Below, one piece after another: positions 17,723 to 26,700 of a DNA stretch of 64,000 nt (position 1 is the stretch's first letter; every line of letters begins with the position of its first letter). Location of the stretch: the NCBI GenBank assembly GCA_035192965.1, contig CP136571.1:4087666-4151665 (forward strand). Direction: 5' to 3'. The notes under the pieces are model-generated. The model did not search any database. It worked only from the letters and a program-made list of their open reading frames with translations, and was not told the origin of the DNA. The DNA is from Fuscovulum sp. Lineage in GTDB: Bacteria; Pseudomonadota; Alphaproteobacteria; Rhodobacterales; Rhodobacteraceae. The translations under genes and the position numbers were made by a program.

Positions 17723-18545
17723 GAAGCGCCGCTGCATGGAACGCCACATGCTCTTCCATGAAGGTGGATACAAAGAAATAGCTGTGGTCATAGCCCTTCT
17801 GCATCCGGAAGGCCCCGCCCTGCCGCCGCACGGCCATCGCCTCGGCCAAAGCCTCGGGCTTGAGCAGATCAAGGAACTGATCCGCCGTCCCCTGATCAAT
17901 CAGCATCGGCCCGTCGAACCCATAGCGCCGCATCAACAGCGTCGCATCATAGCCCGCCCAGACCGTCTCATCCTTGCCCATATAGGCGGTGAACTGCTTG
18001 CGCCCCCACTCGCTCGCCACCGGATTGCAGATCGGCGCAAAGGCCGAAACCGACCGGAAGCGCCCCGGAAAGCTCATCGCGATCGTCAGCGCGCCATGGC
18101 CGCCCATCGAATGGCCCGTGATCGCCTGCGCAGCCTCGGCAAGCGGAAAGGCCGAAAACAGCACATCGGGCAATTCATCCGTGATGTAATCCCACATCTG
18201 GAAATGCTGCGCCCAAGGTGCCTCTGTCGCGTTCACATAGAACCCTGCACCCTGGCCAAGGTCAAAGGCCGGGTCATTCGCCACACCCTCCCCGCGCGGC
18301 GATGTGTCGGGAAATACCAGCGCGATCCCCGCCTCGGCCGCCCAGCGCTGCGCACCGGCCTTCACCATCGCATTCTCATGCGTGCAGGTCAGCCCCGACA
18401 GATACCAAAGCACCGGCACCGGCCCGTCCTCGGCCTGATCGGGCAGGAACAGCCCAAAGGTCATATCGGTGCCGCACACATCGGACGGATGGGTGTAAAC
18501 CCCCTGCACGCCGCCAAAAGCACGGTTCTCGGAAAGGGTCTTCAT
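17715..18545 (-). CDS. fghA: S-formylglutathione hydrolase
   Basis: A 276-residue esterase-D-type enzyme that hydrolyses S-formylglutathione to formate and glutathione, the second step of glutathione-dependent formaldehyde detoxification. The nucleophile elbow GHSMGGHG places Ser near 146, with an Asp in DQGTADQFL and a His in YDHSYFF. The family's CTHENAM segment is present. The ATG at 18545 has a GAGGTG site 5 bases upstream. The usual partner, glutathione-dependent formaldehyde dehydrogenase, is not adjacent in this window. Confidence 0.94.
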   Translation of the reverse strand: MKTLSENRAFGGVQGVYTHPSDVCGTDMTFGLFLPDQAEDGPVPVLWYLSGLTCTHENAMVKAGAQRWAAEAGIALVFPDTSPRGEGVANDPAFDLGQGAGFYVNATEAPWAQHFQMWDYITDELPDVLFSAFPLAEAAQAITGHSMGGHGALTIAMSFPGRFRSVSAFAPICNPVASEWGRKQFTAYMGKDETVWAGYDATLLMRRYGFDGPMLIDQGTADQFLDLLKPEALAEAMAVRRQGGAFRMQKGYDHSYFFVSTFMEEHVAFHAAALHG

Positions 18546-18610
18546 CACGCACCTCGCATCTGTGGCGGCCAAGGTTCCATGCCCCGCAAAAGGATGCAAC
18601 CCGCTGCCCC

Positions 18611-18633
18611 TTCATCTTGGCCCAAATACCCAA
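18611..18633 (+). repeat. Dispersed 23-bp intergenic repeat, copy A
   Basis: Starts TTCATCTTGGCCCAAATACC and ends CAA. It occupies the gap between map (upstream) and fghA (downstream), both on the minus strand. Three further copies are at 28901, 36349 and 45029. Partial dyad symmetry exists (TTGG...CCAA). Confidence 0.8.
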
Positions 18634-18714
18634 TTCGACCTGCCCGCATGGCACCACAGCGGGGGATCATGCGGGGGGGGCCGGAGGCGCGAATTCCCCC
18701 TAGCCCGCACCCAA

Positions 18715-19542
18715 TCATTGCGTCGGATGGAACTTTCCCGCGGGCGAGGTGGTAAAGATCTCGCATCCCGTGGCCGTAACGCCCACCGAATGCTCGAACT
18801 GCGCACTCAGCGACTTGTCCCGCGTGATCGCAGTCCAGTCATCGGCCAGAACCTTGGTCTCGGGCCGGCCCAGATTCACCATCGGCTCGATGGTGAAGAA
18901 CATGCCCTCTTCCAGCACCGGCCCCGATCCCGGCCGCCCGTAATGCAGCACATTCGGCGGCGAATGGAACACCCGGCCCAGACCGTGGCCACAGAAATCG
19001 CGCACCACGCTCATCCGCTGACTTTCCACGAAACTCTGGATCGCGTGGCCGATATCGCCAAAGGTATTCCCCGGCTTCACCGCCGCGATCCCGCGCATCA
19101 GCGCCTCATGCGTCACATTGATCAGGCGCTGCGCAAAGGGCTTGGCCGTTCCCGCCACATACATCCGGCTGCTATCGCCAAACCAGCCATCCACAACCAC
19201 CGTCACATCGACGTTCAGGATATCGGCCGCCTGCAACACATCGCTGCTGCGTCCCGGAATCTTTGCCCCCGGAATCCCGTGGCAGACCACGTGGTTCACG
19301 CTGATGCACGACGCATGCTGGTATCCCTTGTAGCCGATGGTGGCCGATGTCACCCCGTGCCGTTCCACCTCGGCATTGATGAAGGCGTCAATCTCGCCCG
19401 TCGTCGCCCCCGGCACCACCAGCGCCCCCACGGCATCCAGTATCTCGGCCGCAATCCGCCCCGCACGGGCCATGCCTGCAAAATCCGCATCCTCATGGAT
19501 ACGGATCCCGTCTCTGGTGATGCGCCCGCGCGTTTCGTCCAC
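18715..19542 (-). CDS. map: Methionine aminopeptidase, type I
   Basis: A 275-residue cytoplasmic metalloprotease that removes the initiator Met from new proteins. Family features are HGIPG (CHGIPGAKIPGR), the metal-binding Asp of NVDVTVVVDGWFGDSS, CGHGLGRVFH, and the late Glu in FTIEPMV. I chose the GTG at 19542 (VDETRGRITRDG), preceded by AAGGAAGG 7 bases upstream. The open frame continues 66 codons further but that stretch is Trp/Arg-rich and unlike any Map N-terminus. Confidence 0.94.
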   Translation of the reverse strand: MDETRGRITRDGIRIHEDADFAGMARAGRIAAEILDAVGALVVPGATTGEIDAFINAEVERHGVTSATIGYKGYQHASCISVNHVVCHGIPGAKIPGRSSDVLQAADILNVDVTVVVDGWFGDSSRMYVAGTAKPFAQRLINVTHEALMRGIAAVKPGNTFGDIGHAIQSFVESQRMSVVRDFCGHGLGRVFHSPPNVLHYGRPGSGPVLEEGMFFTIEPMVNLGRPETKVLADDWTAITRDKSLSAQFEHSVGVTATGCEIFTTSPAGKFHPTQ

Positions 19543-19679
19543 CGCCCGACCTTCCTTCTCGCTTTTCCGCCTAAATAAGCATAGCCGCCCGCAAAGGCCA
19601 GACCCGCCCCGCAGCGCCCCCTTTGAAACCGCCTTCTCGCGGCCTATACCCCATCCACCTGCCCAATAAGGAGTCGCCC

Positions 19680-20399
19680 ATGCCCAATCCCACCGCCGCC
19701 ATGCTGGTGATCGGCGACGAAATCCTGTCCGGCCGCACACGCGACTCGAACATGCACCACCTCGCGCAACGCCTGACAGAGCACGGCATCCGCCTGACCG
19801 AGGTCCGCGTCGTGGCCGATGAACAGCCCGCCATCATCGCCGCCGTCAACGATCTGCGCGCGCGCTTTGACCACCTGTTCACCTCGGGCGGCATCGGCCC
19901 CACCCATGATGACATCACTGCCGATGCCATCGCCGCCGCCTTCGCCACCCCCATCACCCACCGCGCCGACGCGATGGCGCTCCTGCAGGCGCATTACGAC
20001 CGCGCGGGTCTGCCCTTCAACGACGCGCGCCAGCGCATGGCCCGCATCCCCGATGGCGCGATCCTGATCGAAAACCCCATCTCCACCGCGCCGGGCTTCA
20101 CGCTCGGAAATGTCCATGTCATGGCGGGCGTCCCCAGCATCTTCGAAGCAATGCTCGCAGGCCTTCTGCCCACTCTCACGGGCGGGGCACCGCTTCTGTC
20201 GCAATCGCTGCGCGTCAACCGGGGCGAAGGCGAGATTGCCGCCGAATTTGGCGCGCTCGCCGCTGATTTCCCCGATCTCTCCATGGGCAGCTACCCGTTC
20301 AACACCAATGGCGTCTACGGCACCAACCTTGTCATCCGTGGCACCGATCCCGCCCGGATCGACGCCGCCATGACCCGCCTCGCATCGCTGTTCCCATGA
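19680..20399 (+). CDS. CinA-like molybdopterin-binding domain protein
   Basis: A 239-residue protein with a MoaB/MogA-type domain: MLVIGDEILSGRTRDSN near the N-terminus and the signature FTSGGIGPTHDDIT near residue 75. It is the N-terminal half of CinA only; the C-terminal nicotinamide-nucleotide amidase domain is absent. That stand-alone form is common in proteobacteria, so this is not a truncation. AAGGAG precedes the ATG at 19680. It overlaps the following GNAT gene by 4 bases (ATGA). The role is uncertain. Confidence 0.9.
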   Translation: MPNPTAAMLVIGDEILSGRTRDSNMHHLAQRLTEHGIRLTEVRVVADEQPAIIAAVNDLRARFDHLFTSGGIGPTHDDITADAIAAAFATPITHRADAMALLQAHYDRAGLPFNDARQRMARIPDGAILIENPISTAPGFTLGNVHVMAGVPSIFEAMLAGLLPTLTGGAPLLSQSLRVNRGEGEIAAEFGALAADFPDLSMGSYPFNTNGVYGTNLVIRGTDPARIDAAMTRLASLFP

Positions 20400-21121
20400 C
20401 CCCCGACCTGCTGGCCGAGGTGACCGAGGCGACATGGCCCCCCGCGGCCACCCTTCGCCACGGCCCCTGGCTCATCCGCGAAGGCCAAGGCGGCGGCCAG
20501 CGCGTCTCTGCCGCCTCCGCCATCGGCGACTGGGCCGAGGCTGACATCCCCACCGCCGAAACCGCCATGCGCGCGCTTGGCCAATCCCCCCTTTTCGTCC
20601 TGCGCCCCTCGGACATCGCGCTCGATCAGGCCCTCGCCGCGCGCGGCTATGCCCATCACGATCCCGTCGTCGCCTATGCCGCCCCGGTGGCCGATCTTGC
20701 GGCCACGGAACCGGCCTTCCTCACCAGCTTTCCGCATTGGCCCCCCCTCGCCGTCGCGCGCCAGATCTGGGAACAGGGCGGAATCGGCCCCGCCCGCATT
20801 GCCGTGATGGACCGCGTCGCCGGTCCGAAAACCGCGATCCTCGGCCGCGCGGGCGACCGCGCCGCAGGCATCGCCTTCACGGCAATCCACGGCAATGTTG
20901 CAATGCTTCACGCGCTTGAAACCGCGCCGGATCAGCGCAGAAAGGGCTGCGCACACAACATCTTGCGGGCCGCCGCCATCTGGGCCCGCAATCACGGGGC
21001 CGACACGATTTCTCTGCTTGTGACTGAGCGGAACGCCGCCGCCCGCGCGCTCTATGCTTCCCTGAACTTCGCCGTTGTGGGACAGTATCACTATCGAAAA
21101 CATGGCCCCGCAGAAGGCTGA
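20396..21121 (+). CDS. GNAT-family N-acetyltransferase
   Basis: A 241-residue protein with a C-terminal GNAT fold: the acetyl-CoA loop is ETAPDQRRKGCAHNILRAAA, followed by DTISLLVTERNAAARALYASLNF, the usual N-x-x-A-x-x-L-Y region. The N-terminal half is a second, degenerate GNAT-like domain. Substrate unknown. Coupled to the CinA-like gene upstream through an ATGA overlap. Confidence 0.88.
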   Translation: MTPDLLAEVTEATWPPAATLRHGPWLIREGQGGGQRVSAASAIGDWAEADIPTAETAMRALGQSPLFVLRPSDIALDQALAARGYAHHDPVVAYAAPVADLAATEPAFLTSFPHWPPLAVARQIWEQGGIGPARIAVMDRVAGPKTAILGRAGDRAAGIAFTAIHGNVAMLHALETAPDQRRKGCAHNILRAAAIWARNHGADTISLLVTERNAAARALYASLNFAVVGQYHYRKHGPAEG

Positions 21122-22130
21122 GCAGTTGACAGACCCGCGCCCGCAACACCTTCACCGGCTTGGCCGCCCTATGGCCATGGCTGCGCTGATCCTGACCGTT
21201 GCCCTGCCCGCGCAGGCGCTGGACCTGCGCTTTCCCGCCCCCGCCGCCACCTCCGGCGAACGGCGCGAGGCGGTCACTTCCTACAACATCCCCACCGGTC
21301 CGTGGCAGGCCGGGGTCATCCCCACCACCACCGCCGAAGGCGCATTCGCCCAGACAGCATGGAAAATCGACGCCGCCGATCTGTCGACGCTGCAAATCCT
21401 GCAACCGCTGCGCGCGCAGGTCGCCGAACAGGGCTTTGAAACTGTCTTCGAATGCGCCACCTCGGCCTGTGGCGGCTTTGATTTCCGCTACGGCACCGAC
21501 ATTCTGCCGGAACCGCAGATGCATGTGGACCTTGGCGATTACCGCTTTCTCGCCGCCCGCCGCGATGGCCCGGATGGCAGTGACTGGCTCACCCTGATCG
21601 TCAGCCGCTCTGCCGATACTGGCTTTGTCCAACTCACCCGAATCGGGGCGGAAACCCCCGGCGTCCCCGATCTTAGCCTTTCGTCGAAATCGACCTTTTC
21701 ACCCACCCCAGCCGCGCCAACGGCAAACACTTTGCCCACCGCCCTGCCGCAGGATGATCTGACCGCCGCGCTGACCGCCGGTCAGCCCGCCACTCTGGCC
21801 GATCTCGTTTTCCCCTCCGCGCAGGCCGACCTCGCCCCCGGCAGCTATCCCTCGCTGGCGCGGCTGGCCGATTGGCTCACCGCCAATCCCACCGCCTCGG
21901 TCGAACTCGTGGGCCATACCGATGCCTCCGGCAACGCGCAGGCCAACACCGCGCTTTCGCTGGCCCGGGCCGAAGCAACCCGCGCCGCCCTGATCGCACA
22001 ATTCGGCATCGACCCCTCCCGCATCACCACGCGCGGTGCAGGCCCGCTTGAACCGATCGCCACCAACGACACAGCCGAAGGCCGCGCCCAAAACCGAAGG
22101 GTCGAGGTCATTACGACCCCGACCCTCTGA
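21102..22130 (+). CDS. OmpA-family outer-membrane or periplasmic protein
   Basis: An approximately 342-residue exported protein. A signal peptide (MAMAALILTVALPAQA, cut before LDLRF) precedes an unrecognised domain of about 170 residues with a Cys pair (CATSAC), a Pro/Thr-rich linker and a C-terminal OmpA peptidoglycan-binding domain (VELVGHTDASGNAQAN...LSLARAEATRAAL...NRRVEV). The start is uncertain: ATG at 21102 overlaps the GNAT gene by 20 bases, TTG at 21126 has AGAAGG 8 bases upstream, and ATG at 21171 or 21177 would begin at the signal core. Likely anchors the envelope to peptidoglycan. Confidence 0.85.
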   Translation: MAPQKAEQLTDPRPQHLHRLGRPMAMAALILTVALPAQALDLRFPAPAATSGERREAVTSYNIPTGPWQAGVIPTTTAEGAFAQTAWKIDAADLSTLQILQPLRAQVAEQGFETVFECATSACGGFDFRYGTDILPEPQMHVDLGDYRFLAARRDGPDGSDWLTLIVSRSADTGFVQLTRIGAETPGVPDLSLSSKSTFSPTPAAPTANTLPTALPQDDLTAALTAGQPATLADLVFPSAQADLAPGSYPSLARLADWLTANPTASVELVGHTDASGNAQANTALSLARAEATRAALIAQFGIDPSRITTRGAGPLEPIATNDTAEGRAQNRRVEVITTPTL

Positions 22131-22175
22131 ACTCCCCCAGGAGTAGGCAGTCCCCCTTTCGGGAAACCGGCGAAA

Positions 22176-23081
22176 TCACCAGCTGTCCGGCCCCTTGTCG
22201 ATCAGTTGCCGCGCCAGAAAATCAATGAACGCCCGCACCTTGGGCTGCGTGAACCGCCCCGGCGGATAAACCGCATAGATGCCCAGACATTCCACAGGCA
22301 GTCCCGGAATGGCCTCTTCCACCAGACCCTGCCGCATTGCATCGGCATATAGGAAGCTCGGCAGATAGGCGATCCCCAACCCCGAAATCGCGGCATTCAG
22401 CAGCGATTGGCCGTCATTCACCGTCAACCAGCCAACCGACCGCACCTGCCGCTTTTCCCCCGACGGCGCGGTGATCTTCCACACATTGCCGTTGGCCTGA
22501 TTCGAATAATGCAGCAGCTTGTGCTCATTCAGATCGTCGATCTTCATCGGCCGACCGAACTTCTGGAAATACGAAGGCGACGCGATCATCCGCTTCGTCG
22601 TCTCAGTCAGCTTCCGCGCGCGCAGGCTGGAATCCTCCAGTTCCCCCACCCGGATCGCCATATCGAACCCTTCGCTGATCAACTCGACATAGCGGTTGTT
22701 CAGCACCATGTTCACCGTGATATCCGGGTATTCCAGCAGGAAATCCCCAAGGATCGGCGACAAGAGGTTCACCCCGAAATCGGTGGCGACACTGATACGC
22801 AACAGGCCCGAAGGGGCCGACTGCATGGATGTGACCAGCGCATCCGCTTCGCCTGCATCATTCAGCACGCGGCGGGCGCGGTCGTAATAGGCAAGGCCAA
22901 TCTCGGTGGGCGAAACGCGGCGTGTCGTCCGGTTCAGAAGGCGGGCCCCCAGCCGCGCCTCCAGTGCCGATACATGTTTTGACACCGCAGACTTCGAAAT
23001 TCCCATCTTCTTGGCCGCATCGGTAAAGCCGCCCTGGTCTACAACCATGGCAAAGGCTTCCATTTCCGTCAGTCGGTCCAT
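22176..23081 (-). CDS. LysR-family transcriptional regulator, CrgA-like
   Basis: A 301-residue LysR regulator. The N-terminal helix-turn-helix (MDRLTEMEAFAMVVDQGGFTDAAKKMGISKSAVSKHVSALE) and the LLNRTTRRVSPTEIGLAYYDR continuation place it in the large CrgA/YafC-like subgroup, whose members often respond to quinone or aldehyde stress. It lies just downstream of a FadH-like flavin reductase on the same strand with about 146 bp between, so co-regulation is possible but not shown. Confidence 0.93.
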   Translation of the reverse strand: MDRLTEMEAFAMVVDQGGFTDAAKKMGISKSAVSKHVSALEARLGARLLNRTTRRVSPTEIGLAYYDRARRVLNDAGEADALVTSMQSAPSGLLRISVATDFGVNLLSPILGDFLLEYPDITVNMVLNNRYVELISEGFDMAIRVGELEDSSLRARKLTETTKRMIASPSYFQKFGRPMKIDDLNEHKLLHYSNQANGNVWKITAPSGEKRQVRSVGWLTVNDGQSLLNAAISGLGIAYLPSFLYADAMRQGLVEEAIPGLPVECLGIYAVYPPGRFTQPKVRAFIDFLARQLIDKGPDSW

Positions 23082-23227
23082 TGTTACCCTCTGGCAAGCT
23101 ATGAGGTCGTATTGCCGAGGATTGACCGCGAATTCAGGCAGGATCGGGGCGCAGACGGGGCCGATCCGGGGTTTTCCATGGGATCGTTGATATCAGGGAA
23201 ACATAAATCCCCACCCCGGCACCCGGC

Positions 23228-25231
23228 TCAAAGCCGCGCCGCCAGCCGCGCACCCTGATCAATCGCGCGTTTTGCGTCCAATTCGGCCGCCACATCCGCC
23301 CCGCCGATGACATGGCACCCGATCCCAGCCGCCGCCAGCTCATCGGCCAGCCCCCGCGCCGGCACCTGCCCCGCGCACAGCACCACCGAATCAACCGGGA
23401 TCAACTCCTCCACCCCGTCGCGCCGCACGACAAGGCCCTCGGGCAGGATGCGCTCATAAGAGACCCCGCCGATCATCTTCACCCCTTTCGCCGCCAACGC
23501 GGCGCGGTGGATCCATCCCGTCGTCTTGCCCAACCCGCGCCCCGGCTTTTCCGCCTTGCGCTGCAACAGCCAGACCTCGCGCGCAGGCGCTTCCGGTTCC
23601 GGTGCCACCAGCCCGCCCCGCACCTCTGCCGGATCGCCCACACCCCATTCCCGCCGCCACAGCGCGGCATCCAGCGCAGGGCTCGCCCCACGATGGGCCA
23701 GGAACTCCGCCACATCAAACCCGATGCCGCCAGCGCCCACGATGGCCACCCGTTTGCCGACCGGCGCGCCGTTCAGCACCTCGATATAGCCCAGCGCCGC
23801 CTCCTGCCCCGGAATAGCCGGATCACGCGGGATCACGCCCGTCGCTACAATCACCTCGTCAAAACCGCGTAGGTCGCCTACCCCGACCTCCGATCCCAGC
23901 CGCAACTCAACCCCCGCCCGCGCCACCCGCGCCGCGAACCAACGTACCAGCCCGTGAAACTCTTCCTTCCCGGGCACCATCTTGGCCAGGTTCAATTGCC
24001 CGCCGATCCGGTCCGCCCGGTCAAACAACGTCACACGGTGCCCCCGCTCTGCCGCCACCGCCGCCGCCATAAGGCCAGCAGGCCCCGCACCCACCACGGC
24101 CACCGACTTCGCAACTTCCGCCGGCGCATAGACCAGTTCCACCTCGTGGCAGGCGCGTGGATTGACCAGACAGCTTGTCAGCTTGCCGCTGAACGTATGG
24201 TCCAGACAGGCCTGATTGCAGGCGATGCAGGGCGCGATCTCCTCTGCCCGCCCCGCCGCCGCCTTGGCCACGAAATCCGCATCCGCCAGAAAGGGCCGCG
24301 CCATCGACACCATATCCGCCATCCCATCCGCCAGCAGCCCCTCGGCCACTTCCGGCGTGTTGATGCGGTTCGATGTGATCACAGGGATCGCAACCTCCCC
24401 CCGCAGCCGCCCGGTCAGATGCGCGAACGCCGCGCGCGGCACCGATGTGGCAATCGTCGGCACCCGCGCCTCATGCCAGCCGATCCCGGTGTTCAGGATC
24501 GACGCCCCCGCCGCCTCCACCGCCTTCGCCAGCAGAACCACCTCATCCCAGGTGCTCCCATCGGGTACCAGGTCAATCAGGCTGATGCGATAGATGACGA
24601 TGAAATCCGCCCCCACCGCCGCCCGCACCCGACGCACCACCTCAACGGGCAGGCGCATCCGGTTCTCATAGCTCCCGCCCCAGTCATCCGTTCGGCGGTT
24701 GGTATGGGCGACAAGGAACTGGTTCAGGAAATACCCCTCGCTCCCCATCACCTCCACACCGTCATACCCCGCCTCACGCGCCCGCACGGCCGCAGTGACG
24801 ATGTCTGAAATCTGCTTCTCGATCCCCGCGGCATCCAGTTCGCGCGGCGCAAAAGGCGAAATCGGCGACCGGATCGCGCTCGGCGCCACGCAATCCTTGC
24901 CATAGGCATAGCGTCCCGCATGCAGAATCTGCATCGCGATCCGCCCGCCCGCCGCATGCACCCGGTCCGTCACCACCCGGTGATTGGCAATATCCAGCGC
25001 CGAATACAGCCCCGCCGCACCGGGAAACACGCCGCCCTCTGCATTAGGCGCCATCCCCCCCGTCACCATCAGCGCCACCCCGCCCCGCGCGCGGTCGGCA
25101 TAGAACTCGGCCACCCGGTTCCAATCCCCCCGCTCCTCCAGCCCCGTATGCATCGACCCCATCAGCACCCGATTGGGCAGCGTGACATGGCCAAGGGTCA
25201 GCGGCGAAAGCAGATTGGGATAAAGCGTCAT
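23228..25231 (-). CDS. FMN/FAD/4Fe-4S old-yellow-enzyme reductase, 2,4-dienoyl-CoA reductase type
   Basis: A 667-residue enzyme of the FadH/trimethylamine-dehydrogenase family. The N-terminal TIM barrel binds FMN (LTLGHVTLPNRVLMGSMHTG; catalytic-type Tyr in YDGVEVMGSEGYFLNQF). The cluster region reads CIACNQACLDHTF...CLVNPR, giving the four Cys ligands of a 4Fe-4S centre. The C-terminal half has two Rossmann motifs (VAVVGAGPAGLMAA and VAIVGAGGIGFDVAEFL) for FAD and NADPH. Length matches FadH. GGAGG lies 6 bases before the ATG at 25231. True substrate could be dienoyl-CoA or another enone or N-methyl compound. Confidence 0.9.
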   Translation of the reverse strand: MTLYPNLLSPLTLGHVTLPNRVLMGSMHTGLEERGDWNRVAEFYADRARGGVALMVTGGMAPNAEGGVFPGAAGLYSALDIANHRVVTDRVHAAGGRIAMQILHAGRYAYGKDCVAPSAIRSPISPFAPRELDAAGIEKQISDIVTAAVRAREAGYDGVEVMGSEGYFLNQFLVAHTNRRTDDWGGSYENRMRLPVEVVRRVRAAVGADFIVIYRISLIDLVPDGSTWDEVVLLAKAVEAAGASILNTGIGWHEARVPTIATSVPRAAFAHLTGRLRGEVAIPVITSNRINTPEVAEGLLADGMADMVSMARPFLADADFVAKAAAGRAEEIAPCIACNQACLDHTFSGKLTSCLVNPRACHEVELVYAPAEVAKSVAVVGAGPAGLMAAAVAAERGHRVTLFDRADRIGGQLNLAKMVPGKEEFHGLVRWFAARVARAGVELRLGSEVGVGDLRGFDEVIVATGVIPRDPAIPGQEAALGYIEVLNGAPVGKRVAIVGAGGIGFDVAEFLAHRGASPALDAALWRREWGVGDPAEVRGGLVAPEPEAPAREVWLLQRKAEKPGRGLGKTTGWIHRAALAAKGVKMIGGVSYERILPEGLVVRRDGVEELIPVDSVVLCAGQVPARGLADELAAAGIGCHVIGGADVAAELDAKRAIDQGARLAARL

Positions 25232-25358
25232 GATGGTCCTCCGGACCGCGACACTGCCGCAGCCCCGCACGCCTGTCACGGACAACGCAACGTCATGCGC
25301 GGATCGTGGCCACGCCCCAGACGCAGCACTCCTTCAAAGCCCTCTCTTCTCTGAAAAA

Positions 25359-25407
25359 TATCCTCAGGGGGTGAGGAGCGTGAGCTCCGAGGGGGCGGAA
25401 CGCCCCC
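25359..25407 (-). terminator. Double hairpin with T-tract downstream of the 25.4-26.6 kb pair
   Basis: Read on the minus strand: GGGGGCG-TTC-CGCCCCC, then GGAGC-TCAC-GCTCC, then CCCCCTGAGGATATTTTTCA. The two stems and the T-run suit a Rho-independent terminator for the gene ending at 25432. The hairpins-plus-GATATTTTT layout is a recurring Rhodobacterales 3'-end element, as I recall it. Confidence 0.6.
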
Positions 25408-25431
25408 TGCAACGCCGCCCCCGGCACTGCG

Positions 25432-25809
25432 TCAGCCCAGTGTTTCCACGCAATGCCGCCGGAAGGCCCGCTTCAGCATATCCAGTTCCGCCCGCAACAG
25501 ATCCACCTCGGCGCGCAGGTCATCCTCCATCGGCACCCCGGTGATGATGGTGAAATGCGCCAGCGTCTCGCCCGTACCCCGGTTGCGGATCAGAAAGCTC
25601 TGCACCCCCTCGCTCAGCGCCGCCACCGGCACAGGCACCCGCACCGCCCACTCGCCCGCCCGGTCCGGGATCGACGTCACCGTCACCCCCGGCACCTCGG
25701 CCTCCAGATGCCGCACCTCCAGCGCGGGCTTGTCGGTCCCCGACAACACCCCTTCCCAGACCCCGGCCCGGATGCGCGTCTTGGTCAGCTTTACCCCGTC
25801 CATCCCCAT
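25432..25809 (-). CDS. Conserved hypothetical protein, 125 aa
   Basis: I do not recognise a named family. The protein has a beta-rich N-terminal 90 residues (VWEGVLSGTDKPALEVRHLE, VRVPVPVAALSEGVQSFLIR) and a C-terminal charged helix (EDDLRAEVDLLRAELDMLKRAFRRH) that looks like a short coiled coil. No signal peptide or Cys motif. It starts 4 bases after the upstream gene and is co-transcribed with it, then ends at a double-hairpin terminator. Confidence 0.7.
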   Translation of the reverse strand: MGMDGVKLTKTRIRAGVWEGVLSGTDKPALEVRHLEAEVPGVTVTSIPDRAGEWAVRVPVPVAALSEGVQSFLIRNRGTGETLAHFTIITGVPMEDDLRAEVDLLRAELDMLKRAFRRHCVETLG

Positions 25810-25813
25810 GCCC

Positions 25814-26587
25814 TCACATCTCGGCCCGTGGCCTGCGGCTCACGGTCACGTCACGCAGGATGATCTGATTCATCTCCGGCCCTTCAAAGATCAGGTCGAT
25901 CCACAGCTTTTCGATCCGCTTTTCGTTGATCTTGGTGTAGGTCAGGTCGAATTCCACCATCACCTCTTCCGCCCCGATCGGCAGTTCCAGCACAAGCTGC
26001 TCGGTGTTCGGTCCATGCTTCACATTCAGCCGCGCAAAGATTTCCAGCGGTTTTTCCAGCTCCACGATCACATCCAGCCGGATCAGATGGCGCAGCTTCA
26101 ACCCCCGCGCCGCTTCATCCGGCAGGTCAACCACCAGCGACAAGAAGGATCCGTCGAACCGGAACACATCCATTCGGAATCCGAACGGCGCCACGTCGCT
26201 TTCCCGCTCATTGCGGATCTGGCGCACCGTCAACTCGCTCACCCGGCAGTCGTGAAAGACAGTTGCCCCTTCGCAGAACAACATCCGGTTCGGCACCGAT
26301 GCCTGCCCCGGCACCGGCATCGGCCCGCGCCACAGATCGGGCCGCCAGGCCCAATCCGTGCCAAGTGGCTTGCGCATCGCATTCGATCCGATCACCGGCA
26401 GCGCCAACCGATGTTCCGCTTGATGGATCACCCGGTCCAATTGCCGCCGCAGCGACCGCGCCCGCGAACGCCAACCGCGCAGCACATCCGGATCGGCCAC
26501 AGCCGACGCCTCCGCGATCTCTTCCCAGCGCCGGACGACCCGCTTCTGCAGCAGCTTGTCCAGCACGCCCTCGATCTTGCCCACCAT
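25814..26587 (-). CDS. Conserved protein, probably DUF6478 family
   Basis: A 257-residue protein matching what I recall of DUF6478, a family found in Rhodobacterales: an N-terminal basic helical part (LLQKRVVRRWEEIAE), then LPVIGSNAMRKPLGTDWAWRPDLWRGP and VFHDCRVSELTVRQIRNERESD. The function of the family is unknown. No signal peptide or membrane segment is visible. The ATG at 26587 gives the family-like N-terminus MVGKIEGVLDKLL; a GTG at 26635 would add 16 Arg-rich residues. It forms a two-gene unit with the 125-aa protein. Confidence 0.75.
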   Translation of the reverse strand: MVGKIEGVLDKLLQKRVVRRWEEIAEASAVADPDVLRGWRSRARSLRRQLDRVIHQAEHRLALPVIGSNAMRKPLGTDWAWRPDLWRGPMPVPGQASVPNRMLFCEGATVFHDCRVSELTVRQIRNERESDVAPFGFRMDVFRFDGSFLSLVVDLPDEAARGLKLRHLIRLDVIVELEKPLEIFARLNVKHGPNTEQLVLELPIGAEEVMVEFDLTYTKINEKRIEKLWIDLIFEGPEMNQIILRDVTVSRRPRAEM

Positions 26588-26700
26588 TCCGCGTCCCGAA
26601 TACCGCCTAAGGCCCCGCGCAAAGGCGCGGACCACACGCCCTATCTATTGCCGGAAAGGGCGCACCGCGCCACCGACTTTTCACCTCAAAAGCGAAGTTC

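Noticed and set aside
19680..20399. Truncated cinA
   Set aside because: Stand-alone MoaB-like CinA N-domain proteins of about 240 residues are common, and the stop is followed by a properly coupled gene.
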